The notes below the pieces were generated by a model. It saw nothing but the letters and a program-made list of their open reading frames with translations, ran no database searches and was not told the origin of the DNA. From Acidobacteriaceae bacterium (GTDB taxonomy: Bacteria; Acidobacteriota; Terriglobia; Bryobacterales; Bryobacteraceae): a DNA stretch of 8,701 nt. A program made the position numbers and the translations under genes. Below, piece by piece: positions 1 through 5,667 of this stretch. The stretch covers positions 1 through 8,701 of the forward strand of contig JAFARV010000036.1 of NCBI GenBank assembly GCA_019245255.1, in the 5' to 3' direction. Every line of letters begins with the position of its first letter. Position 1 is the stretch's first letter.

Positions 1-4
1 CTTC

Positions 5-1294
5 GTGCCCGTGGAAGAACCAAGAAGGCGCCAGAGGACCTCTTTTTACGGCTGGTGGATTGTTGCCACAGGGTTTGTGACGATTGGAGCGGCTGTCGGC
101 ATTCCTTATTACAATCTGCCGTTCTTCTATGACTACTTTCAGAAAACATTTCATTGGAGCCTTGAGGAGATTACGCTAGGGTTCCCACTGGCTGCAATTT
201 GTACCGTGTGGATCGGGCCGCTGCTGGTACCCCGTTTCAGCCAACGCAAGTTGATTGTGTTTGGGGCAGGTCTGACGGCGTTGTGTCTGTTTGGATTCGG
301 GGTAATGGGGGGAAGCTTGCCGTTGTACTTCGCTTTGTACTTCCTGTATACGGCGGGTTACATTTTTTCGGGACCGATTCCACATCAGATCCTGGTATCA
401 CACTGGTTTGAGAAAAAACGCGGCCGGGCGATGGGGTTAGTCTACGTCGGTGTCGGGCTGTTCGGCGGAGGGGGTTCTTTTCTAGTTCGGTATGTGACCG
501 CACACTATGGGTACCGTACCGCACTGTTCGCACTGGCAGCGGTGGTGCTGATTGTCTGGCCATTGGCAATCGGGCTTCTGAGAGATACGCCGGCCGAAAT
601 GGGACAGTTTCCCGACGGGAGGACACAACTGACCGCCGATGCAGCACGCGCTCCGCGAAGCTATGGTTATCTCGTGCGAAGCCGGGCGTTTTGGCTTCTG
701 CTGGTGGGAAGCGTGTGCTCGATCGGAGCCATCGGGTCCATCAACATACATATGAAGTTCGTTTTCCGTGATGCGGGATACACGGATCAGCTGGCACTGA
801 ACGCCGCCTGGACGACGGCGTCGGTGCTGATCCTCTGGTCGAGCATTGCAGGCAGGCTCAGTATCGGGTGGATGGCGGATTGGCTGTCCAAAAAGGCAGT
901 TATGACCGGGACATACTTCGTTGTGGCGCTTACAATTCTGTTGTTATTGGCGGTGCGGCCGGCGCAACCATGGACACTCGACATCTTTGGAATTGTTTTC
1001 GGATTTTCGATGGGCGCCGATTATTTCCTTATTCCCTTAATGGCGGCTGAGGAATTCGGGGTCAACACTCTGGCGCGCGCGATGGCGATTCTTCTGCCGG
1101 TCAACACGATAGGACAGACCTGGTGCCCCTACCTGGTGGCCGCGTTGCGGGAGCACTTCGGGAACTACCTGGCGCCGATGGCAGTCGTGTTTGCCATCGC
1201 AATGGCCGGCGCGCTTGCAATCGCGCTGCTGCCAAGGCGCAATCTGAGAGAAGATGCAGCGGTTTCGTTCGCCGAAACCGCCTCACGAGGATGA
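5..1294 (+). CDS. MFS transporter, oxalate/formate antiporter-like (OFA/MCT type), possibly cut at its 5' end
   Basis: A polytopic inner-membrane secondary transporter of about 429 residues, close to the usual 400-440 for the family. A basic N-terminus (residues 7-11, RRRQR) precedes FYGWWIV at 14-20, the typical opening of OFA and monocarboxylate-type MFS carriers. Hydrophobic segments fill both halves, separated by a hydrophilic central loop at about 193-228. The loop between helices 4 and 5 carries HWFEKKRGRAMGL (133-145), and RDTPAEMGQFPDG (193-205) resembles the family's P-E-x-G-x-x-P-D-G element after helix 6. The first in-window starts are GTG codons at 5 and 11. Only four bases lie upstream, so no ribosome binding site can be judged and the true start may lie outside the window. 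The stop codon practically touches msrA, so the two are probably co-transcribed. A small carboxylate is a reasonable guess for the substrate, but the sequence does not decide it. Confidence 0.85.
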   Translation: MPVEEPRRRQRTSFYGWWIVATGFVTIGAAVGIPYYNLPFFYDYFQKTFHWSLEEITLGFPLAAICTVWIGPLLVPRFSQRKLIVFGAGLTALCLFGFGVMGGSLPLYFALYFLYTAGYIFSGPIPHQILVSHWFEKKRGRAMGLVYVGVGLFGGGGSFLVRYVTAHYGYRTALFALAAVVLIVWPLAIGLLRDTPAEMGQFPDGRTQLTADAARAPRSYGYLVRSRAFWLLLVGSVCSIGAIGSINIHMKFVFRDAGYTDQLALNAAWTTASVLILWSSIAGRLSIGWMADWLSKKAVMTGTYFVVALTILLLLAVRPAQPWTLDIFGIVFGFSMGADYFLIPLMAAEEFGVNTLARAMAILLPVNTIGQTWCPYLVAALREHFGNYLAPMAVVFAIAMAGALAIALLPRRNLREDAAVSFAETASRG

Positions 1295-1296
1295 GA

Positions 1297-1779
1297 ATGG
1301 AAGAGATGACGGAAAAGGCAACGTTTGGAGCAGGTTGTTTCTGGGGCGTGGAGGCGACGTTTCGCGATTTGGACGGCGTGATTGACGCCGCTGCGGGATA
1401 CGAAGGCGGGCATACGGATAACCCCACCTACAAGGACGTGTGTACTGATCATACAGGGCATGCAGAAGTTGTCCAGGTGGAATACGATCCATCGAAGATC
1501 AGTTATGAAAAGCTGCTCGATGTTTTTTGGACGCTGCACGATCCCACTCAGGTGAATCGCCAGGGCCCGGACGTCGGCACACAATACCGCAGCGTTATTT
1601 TCTTTCACACCGCTGAGCAGGAAGAGACGGCGCGAGAGTCGAAAATGCGACTTGAAACCTCGGGGCGGTATGCGCGGGCCATTGCGACGCAAATAGAGCC
1701 CGCAAGAACGTTCTACCGGGCCGAGGAATATCATCAGCAGTACCTGGCAAAGCACGGGTTGCGGCACTGCCACGTTTGA
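1297..1779 (+). CDS. msrA: Peptide-methionine (S)-S-oxide reductase MsrA
   Basis: Cytosolic repair enzyme that reduces methionine-S-sulfoxide in proteins or free methionine, normally recycled by thioredoxin. The signature GCFWG lies at residues 13-17 with catalytic Cys14. TDHTGHAEVVQVEYDP (about 50-65) supplies the conserved acid Glu57, and NRQGPDVGTQYRSV is the family's substrate-pocket region. Cys49 and Cys158, the latter three residues from the C-terminus in HCHV, are candidate resolving cysteines. The 160 residues match the compact single-domain form, with no fused MsrB. In-frame ATGs lie at 1291, 1297 and 1306. I chose 1297 because GAGG at 1287-1290 sits six bases upstream. ATG 1291 would overlap the transporter stop as ATGA but leaves no spacing to GAGG. 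Either way the gene is tightly coupled to the upstream transporter. Confidence 0.95.
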   Translation: MEEMTEKATFGAGCFWGVEATFRDLDGVIDAAAGYEGGHTDNPTYKDVCTDHTGHAEVVQVEYDPSKISYEKLLDVFWTLHDPTQVNRQGPDVGTQYRSVIFFHTAEQEETARESKMRLETSGRYARAIATQIEPARTFYRAEEYHQQYLAKHGLRHCHV

Positions 1780-1780
1780 C

Positions 1781-1801
1781 AACCACCCATCGGTGGTGGT
1801 T
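1781..1801 (+). terminator. Hairpin between msrA and phhA, possible weak terminator
   Basis: One base after the msrA stop, AACCACC (1781-1787) can pair with GGTGGTT (1795-1801), seven base pairs with a seven-base loop. A competing register pairs ACCACC (1782-1787) with GGTGGT (1792-1797) around a CATC loop. The following bases, TTGGGTTTAG, are T-rich but not a clean T tract, so termination would be inefficient. It could separate msrA from phhA or act as an mRNA-stabilising stem. Confidence 0.4.
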
Positions 1802-1830
1802 TGGGTTTAGCATGGTTACGGAGGGTTCCG

Positions 1831-2748
1831 ATGCCCACGTACCAAGCCGATCTCACCACCACCCAGGCGCCGTTCGTCGAAGACGCCCATCGGGAGGGGC
1901 GGCTTTTCATCGAGCAGCCGTACGAACTCTACTCCGAAGGTAACCACGAAGCGTGGCGCCGTCTGTATGCGCGCATGTTGCCGCGGTGGGAGCGTTACGC
2001 AAACCCGGCTTTCCGTAAAGGCATTACGAATTTGTGCCTTGATCCGCAGGCGGTGCCCCGGCTTGAAGACGTCAATCGTTTCCTCTGTCCTTTGACAGGG
2101 TTCCAGGCCAAGCCTGTTAGCGGATACGTTCCGGCATTTGTTTTTTTCGATTGCCTGCGCAATCGCGAGTTCCCGACCACGATCACCATCCGTGATGCCG
2201 GTCGTCTGGACTACTTACCCGAGCCCGACATTTTCCACGATGTAGCGGGCCACGTTCCCATGCACACGGACCGGGCTTTTGCCGAGACGCTGGTTCGTTT
2301 TGGAGAGTGCGCGCACACGGCGGTAGATCTTGTCGAGGGGATACACGATGCGAAGAGACGCTCGCATGCAATGACCAGCATCGTGCGTGCGATGGCCCGC
2401 TTCTTCTGGTTTACGGTCGAATTCGGGTTGATGCGATGCGCGGGAGAAGTGAAAGTTTATGGGAGCGGACTTCTCAGCAGTTTCGGCGAGATTCAACATG
2501 CGGTCGAATCGGCAGACGTGCAGCGATATCCGCTTCAGCTCGAGTGGGTGGTGAATCAGGCGTTTGAGATCGACCATTATCAACCGCTGCTCTTCAGTGT
2601 TGAGTCGTTCGATCAGCTCTATGAGTTCGTTCACGAGCTAGAGCAGTGGGTGAAAGCCGGTAAGCTGAACAACGTGGCTCCGGGCGAGCCCACGGTTAAC
2701 GAACGCGATCTGGAGAGCTTTCTGCAGCGGTCCAAGCGAGGGTTGTGA
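1831..2748 (+). CDS. phhA: Phenylalanine 4-hydroxylase (tetrahydropterin-dependent)
   Basis: Non-heme iron, tetrahydrobiopterin-type aromatic amino acid hydroxylase that converts phenylalanine to tyrosine with O2, the entry step of phenylalanine catabolism. The iron ligands are visible: FHDVAGHVP (135-143) gives His136 and His141, and FWFTVEFGL (192-200) gives Glu197. YGSGLLSSFGEIQHAV (210-225) is the highly conserved element that follows. At 305 residues it is a bare catalytic domain, like other bacterial enzymes of about 260-300 residues, without the N-terminal ACT regulatory domain of animal enzymes. The start at ATG 1831 is supported by GGAGGG at 1820-1825, five bases upstream. A longer reading from TTG 1801 is unlikely because it would begin in the upstream hairpin. 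The pterin-recycling gene phhB and the tyrosine-degradation genes are not in the window. The 3' end overlaps the opposing decarboxylase gene by 53 bases. Confidence 0.93.
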   Translation: MPTYQADLTTTQAPFVEDAHREGRLFIEQPYELYSEGNHEAWRRLYARMLPRWERYANPAFRKGITNLCLDPQAVPRLEDVNRFLCPLTGFQAKPVSGYVPAFVFFDCLRNREFPTTITIRDAGRLDYLPEPDIFHDVAGHVPMHTDRAFAETLVRFGECAHTAVDLVEGIHDAKRRSHAMTSIVRAMARFFWFTVEFGLMRCAGEVKVYGSGLLSSFGEIQHAVESADVQRYPLQLEWVVNQAFEIDHYQPLLFSVESFDQLYEFVHELEQWVKAGKLNNVAPGEPTVNERDLESFLQRSKRGL

Positions 2749-3682
2749 CGGGCGCAACCCTGGTTTTAAAGGAATCGATCGTCTGGGTCAAACCCTCATC
2801 GAGAGGAACGCGAGGCTCCCATCCCAAAATTGTCCGTGCCTTCGTGATGTCGGGACGCCGAACCTTCGGGTCGTCTGAAGGCAGCGGGAGAAAGTCAATT
2901 CCCACAGCATCGTCGAAGCGTTTGCGAATCAGCTCCGCGAAGCCGAGGATCGTTAGTTCTGTCGGATTGCCGAGATTGACCGGATAAATCTCATCGCATT
3001 CGCTCAAACGAAGCAGGCCTTCCACCATGTCGGAGACATAGCAGAAGCTGCGGGTCTGAGAGCCATCGCCAAAAACGGTCAGATTCACGCCGCGCAAAGC
3101 CTGATCAATGAACGCCGGAACCACGCGTCCGTCGTTGAGCGCCATGCGCGGCCCGTATGTATTGAAGATTCTCGCGATGTTCGTCTTCACCCCATGGACG
3201 CGATGGTAGGCCATGGTCAGGGCTTCGGCGTAGCGCTTGCTTTCGTCGTAGCAGGAGCGCAAACCCACAGGATTCACGTTGCCCCAATACGTCTCGCGCT
3301 GCGGATGTTCGAGCGGATCGCCATAGCACTCTGAGGTTGAGGTGAGCAGAAACCGCGCGTTATGGCGGAGCGCAATCTCGAGCATGTTGCGCGTGGCGGT
3401 TGAACCGGACTCCAGTGTTTCAATTGGATGTTCGAGGTAATCTACCGGACTTGCGAGTGAGGCGAGATGAAACACGCGATCCACGCTTCCCGCAATTTCA
3501 AAGGCCTCACAGACGTCTTGTTCCCGGAATTCGAAGCGCGAATTTTTCAACAGATGCGCAATATTCTCGCGGTGGCCTGTAATCAAATTGTCGAATGCAA
3601 GGACCTGGTGGCCACTGGAGATGAGGCGGTCGCAAATGTGGGACCCGATGAAGCCAGCAGCTCCAGAGATGACATAGCGCAC
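2696..3682 (-). CDS. UDP-glucuronic acid decarboxylase (UDP-xylose synthase), extended SDR family
   Basis: NAD-dependent enzyme that oxidises and decarboxylates UDP-glucuronate to UDP-xylose, a precursor for surface polysaccharide. The N-terminal Rossmann fold has GAAGFIGSH (7-15) and Asp31 for NAD ribose binding. The catalytic set matches human UXS1 with a constant offset of two: Thr116-Ser117-Glu118, Tyr145 with Lys149 in YDESK, and Arg275 in VRRPD. YWGNVNPVGLRSCYDESKR (132-150) and RIFNTYGPRM (171-180) are strongly characteristic of this subfamily rather than of GalE-type epimerases. Translation starts at GTG 3682. On the coding strand an AGGA lies seven bases upstream. The length of 328 residues is slightly above the usual 310-320, the excess being a poorly conserved tail (about 308-328) that reads into the 3' end of phhA. 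No other sugar-nucleotide gene is adjacent, so it appears to be transcribed alone. Confidence 0.92.
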   Translation of the reverse strand: MRYVISGAAGFIGSHICDRLISSGHQVLAFDNLITGHRENIAHLLKNSRFEFREQDVCEAFEIAGSVDRVFHLASLASPVDYLEHPIETLESGSTATRNMLEIALRHNARFLLTSTSECYGDPLEHPQRETYWGNVNPVGLRSCYDESKRYAEALTMAYHRVHGVKTNIARIFNTYGPRMALNDGRVVPAFIDQALRGVNLTVFGDGSQTRSFCYVSDMVEGLLRLSECDEIYPVNLGNPTELTILGFAELIRKRFDDAVGIDFLPLPSDDPKVRRPDITKARTILGWEPRVPLDEGLTQTIDSFKTRVAPVTTLAWTAAESSPDRVR

Positions 3683-3752
3683 ACTGCTATCCTACAAGAC
3701 ACAATCGCCAGACAACGTTTTGGAACGGTTGGGAGGAGCGGCGATGCCTGAA

Positions 3753-3761
3753 TGGTATATT
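3753..3761 (+). promoter_or_regulatory. Extended -10 promoter for tRNA-Lys
   Basis: TGGTATATT fits the extended -10 pattern TGnTATAAT with one mismatch in the hexamer (TATATT, 3756-3761). No good -35 hexamer is seen at 16-18 bases, which is common for extended -10 promoters. Initiation near 3768 would give a leader of about 35 bases before the mature tRNA 5' end at 3803, to be removed by RNase P. This is inferred from the motif and position only. Confidence 0.5.
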
Positions 3762-3802
3762 TGTTGTGGCAGCGGTTCCCCGCAGCTTCCCACCGAAAAA
3801 CC

Positions 3803-3878
3803 GGGCGCGTAGCTCAATTGGCAGAGCAAGTGACTCTTAATCACTAGGTTGTAGGTTCGATTCCTACCGCGCTCACCA
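3803..3878 (+). tRNA. tRNA-Lys, anticodon CTT, CCA encoded
   Basis: A full cloverleaf can be drawn by hand. Acceptor GGGCGCG (3803-3809) pairs with CGCGCTC (3868-3874), with one G-T wobble. The D stem is GCTC/GAGC (3812-3815 with 3824-3827) around an eight-base loop containing GG. The anticodon stem AGTGA/TCACT (3829-3833 with 3841-3845) is fully paired. The seven-base loop CTCTTAA puts CTT at 3836-3838 with T before and A after, so it decodes AAG lysine codons. The variable loop is five bases (3846-3850). The T stem GTAGG/CCTAC (3851-3855 with 3863-3867) closes the loop TTCGATT. The discriminator is A3875, followed by an encoded CCA at 3876-3878. Nothing suggests degeneration. Confidence 0.97.
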
Positions 3879-3897
3879 TTATTCAAGAATGGGCACG

Positions 3898-3948
3898 GCC
3901 CGACCTTCCGGGCAAAACGTATGCCTGAAACGCGAATCGCCTTCAGGC
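3898..3948. terminator. Tandem hairpins between convergent tRNA-Lys and the CBS gene
   Basis: Two stem-loops fill the gap between the converging transcripts. GCCCG (3898-3902) pairs with CGGGC (3909-3913) around six bases. GCCTGAA (3923-3929) pairs with TTCAGGC (3942-3948), with an inner GCG/CGC stem around AAT. The second arm contains the stop codon of the minus-strand CBS gene. Neither hairpin has a proper T tract on the plus strand. On the minus strand the larger one is followed by ATACGTTTT. They may act as a weak two-way terminator or as RNA 3'-end stabilisers. Confidence 0.4.
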
Positions 3949-4407
3949 TCGTGTGAAAACCGTATCGTATTGGCCGGTTATGTAGCACTGCAGATGTGCG
4001 ATGGTGCGCTCCTGTTCCGAGATAACCCACTTCACGATGTCGCCGATTGAAATAATCCCCACTACTCTGCTCCCGCTAACAACGGGCAGATGACGCACGC
4101 GGTGATCCGTCATGAGGTGCATGGCCTCATCCAGGCTGGTCTCGGGTGAAACTGTGAGCGGCGGTGCACGCATGACTTCGGTTACTTTTGTGTCCCGCGA
4201 ATTTCGCCCCTGCAGGGCTACGTTGCGCGCATATTCTCGCTCCGAGAACAGGCCCAGCAGCGTAGCCCCTTGCATCACCAGGACCGAACCGACGTTCTTT
4301 TCAGCAATCACTTTCAGCGCGTCGAAGACAGTTGCCGTGGGCTGGACCGTTATCAACGCGTCGTTTTTAGTATTCAGGATTTGCGAGACCTTGTCTTCGA
4401 TTTGCAT
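3943..4407 (-). CDS. Small protein made of a CBS-domain pair
   Basis: A 154-residue soluble protein consisting almost entirely of two CBS domains, at about 17-70 and 77-133, which fold together as a Bateman module. The hallmark ends of each repeat are visible: LLGLFSEREYAR (50-61) in the first and VVGIISIGDIVKW (115-127) in the second, with RHLPVV (104-109) before the latter. CBS pairs usually bind adenine nucleotides or S-adenosylmethionine and work as energy or ligand sensors. There is no enzymatic or DNA-binding domain, so the protein would act by binding a ligand or a partner. ATG 4407 is supported by an AGGGAG on the coding strand six bases upstream, which overlaps the end of glpX. The gap to glpX is about 12 bases, so the two are almost certainly co-transcribed. 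The specific ligand and partner are unknown. Confidence 0.88.
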   Translation of the reverse strand: MQIEDKVSQILNTKNDALITVQPTATVFDALKVIAEKNVGSVLVMQGATLLGLFSEREYARNVALQGRNSRDTKVTEVMRAPPLTVSPETSLDEAMHLMTDHRVRHLPVVSGSRVVGIISIGDIVKWVISEQERTIAHLQCYITGQYDTVFTRA

Positions 4408-4419
4408 GGTGCACTCCCT

Positions 4420-5445
4420 TCAATTCAACCGGATTCCTTGCGGTCCCGGATCGCCGGTCAGATGAACCGCGTCGATGAAACGAACTTTATTCGAAGCCCT
4501 GGTCATGACGATGGAATGCGTTCGATATCCTTCGCCGAAGAAGCGCACGCCTTCCAGAAGTGCGCCACCGGTAACCCCGCAGGCTGCGAATACAATCTTG
4601 TGGCCGGGAGCGAGGTCGTCGGCTCGATAGATGCGATCGGGGTCCCGTACTCCCATGCTTTCCGCACGCTCCCGCAACTCCGGCGTGTTCACGACCAGTC
4701 GCGCCACCATCTCGCCGTGTAAACAGCGCAAGGCAGCGGCAGCCAGAACCCCCTCCGGTGCGCCTCCGATTCCCATGACGGCGTGTACTCCCGCTCCTCG
4801 AACCGCTGCGGTGATCCCTGCCGTCAGGTCTCCATCGCCAATCAGCCGGATGCGTGCGCCGGCTGCACGGATCTCATCGATCAACGTCTGGTGCCGCGGC
4901 CTGTCCAAGACGATCACCACAAGATCCTGGATGTGACGGTCCAGGCAGCGTGCTATCGCGTGCAGATTGTCTTTTACCGACGCATCTATGTCGAGAGCTC
5001 CACGGCAGGACGGCCCGGCCATAATCTTCTCCATGTAGCAGTCGGGCGCGTGCAGCAAGCCTCCGCGTTCTGACGCGGCCAACACCGCGATAGCATTTGG
5101 AGCTCCGGTTGCGCACAGATTCGTACCCTCGAGCGGATCCACCGCAATGTCGATATCGGGATCGAGATATCCTTGATGAGCTCCCACTTGCTCTCCGATG
5201 AACAGCATGGGAGCCTCATCGCGCTCTCCTTCTCCAATAACAATCTCAGCCGAGATCGGAACGTCGTCGAAGGCAGCCCGCATTGCCTCGACCGCCGCGT
5301 AATCCGCCGCTTTTCTGTCGCCTTGTCCCATGGTGCGCGCCGCAGCCACAGCCGCGTGCTCCACCACGTGAACGAATTCGAGCGAGAGCTGCCCTTCAAT
5401 TTCGGTGGCCACCGACGCCAGTTCCCGCAACGCTACGTCGAACAT
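4420..5445 (-). CDS. glpX: Class II fructose-1,6-bisphosphatase GlpX
   Basis: Hydrolyses fructose 1,6-bisphosphate to fructose 6-phosphate, an irreversible step of gluconeogenesis, in the cytosol with divalent metal. The family's metal and catalytic residues are visible (numbering from the third ATG): Asp43 in GQGDRKAAD, Glu72 in GEGERDEAP, Asp103 and Glu106 in DPLEGTN, and Glu231 in GGAPEGV. The 128-residue spacing between the last two sites equals that from Asp85 to Glu213 in E. coli GlpX. The 341 residues match the usual 320-345. Three consecutive ATG codons begin the frame at 5451, 5448 and 5445. The AGGGAG just upstream touches the first, so the third, six bases away, is the best-spaced start. 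The first would add two methionines. Some members of this family also act on sedoheptulose 1,7-bisphosphate, which cannot be excluded. It is divergent from aceB. Confidence 0.95.
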   Translation of the reverse strand: MFDVALRELASVATEIEGQLSLEFVHVVEHAAVAAARTMGQGDRKAADYAAVEAMRAAFDDVPISAEIVIGEGERDEAPMLFIGEQVGAHQGYLDPDIDIAVDPLEGTNLCATGAPNAIAVLAASERGGLLHAPDCYMEKIMAGPSCRGALDIDASVKDNLHAIARCLDRHIQDLVVIVLDRPRHQTLIDEIRAAGARIRLIGDGDLTAGITAAVRGAGVHAVMGIGGAPEGVLAAAALRCLHGEMVARLVVNTPELRERAESMGVRDPDRIYRADDLAPGHKIVFAACGVTGGALLEGVRFFGEGYRTHSIVMTRASNKVRFIDAVHLTGDPGPQGIRLN

Positions 5446-5451
5446 CATCAT

Positions 5452-5667
5452 CTCCCTAAGACAAACTGTTCGTGCTCCGTTTACCCGGCTAGCGCAAGTA
5501 TTTCGGAAGCGGAAAGTCCTTGTGCCATGGAACGAGTAAAACGCAGAAGCCCGAAGCGAACAAGGTTACGTGTCCGGCAGGTGCCACTCGTCCAAATCGG
5601 GCTACCCTGAGCAGTAGTCCGCAAAAGCCGCCCGAAATGGGCATAAGATAAATCGCGAGGTGCAAGT
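5452..5667. promoter_or_regulatory. Divergent control region between glpX and aceB
   Basis: 216 bases with no convincing gene. GCCCGA occurs three times: 5549-5554 and 5630-5635 on the plus strand, and as TCGGGC at 5597-5602. The 5630 copy is part of the palindrome GCCCGAAATGGGC (5630-5642), immediately before TAAGAT (5644-5649), a weak -10 candidate for aceB. For glpX on the minus strand, TTGTTC (complement of 5558-5563) and TTTACT (complement of 5535-5540) are 17 bases apart and could be -35 and -10. The 5549 copy falls inside that spacer. The arrangement resembles operator sites for a shared regulator, but promoter matches are weak and this is inference. Confidence 0.4.

Noticed and set aside
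1165..1782. Minus-strand open frame of 205 codons opposite msrA
   Set aside because: msrA has all family motifs. The opposite frame is a shadow with no recognisable domain.
3713..3731. Imperfect palindrome CAACGTT-TTGG-AACGGTTG upstream of the decarboxylase gene
   Set aside because: The two arms pair only with a bulged G, and the element matches no operator that I know. It is too weak to call as a feature.
3803..3878. tRNA-Lys as an integration site for a mobile element
   Set aside because: I saw no duplicate of the tRNA 3' end elsewhere in the window, no integrase, and only housekeeping genes on both sides.
3692..4030. Minus-strand open frame of 112 codons across the tRNA-Lys gene
   Set aside because: Its middle (GRNRTYNLVIKSHLLCQLSYAP) is the well-known false protein produced by translating the antisense strand of a tRNA gene. 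It also overlaps the end of the CBS gene.
5173..5610. Plus-strand open frame of 145 codons opposite glpX
   Set aside because: It is largely antisense to a strongly conserved glpX coding region and its translation resembles no protein family.
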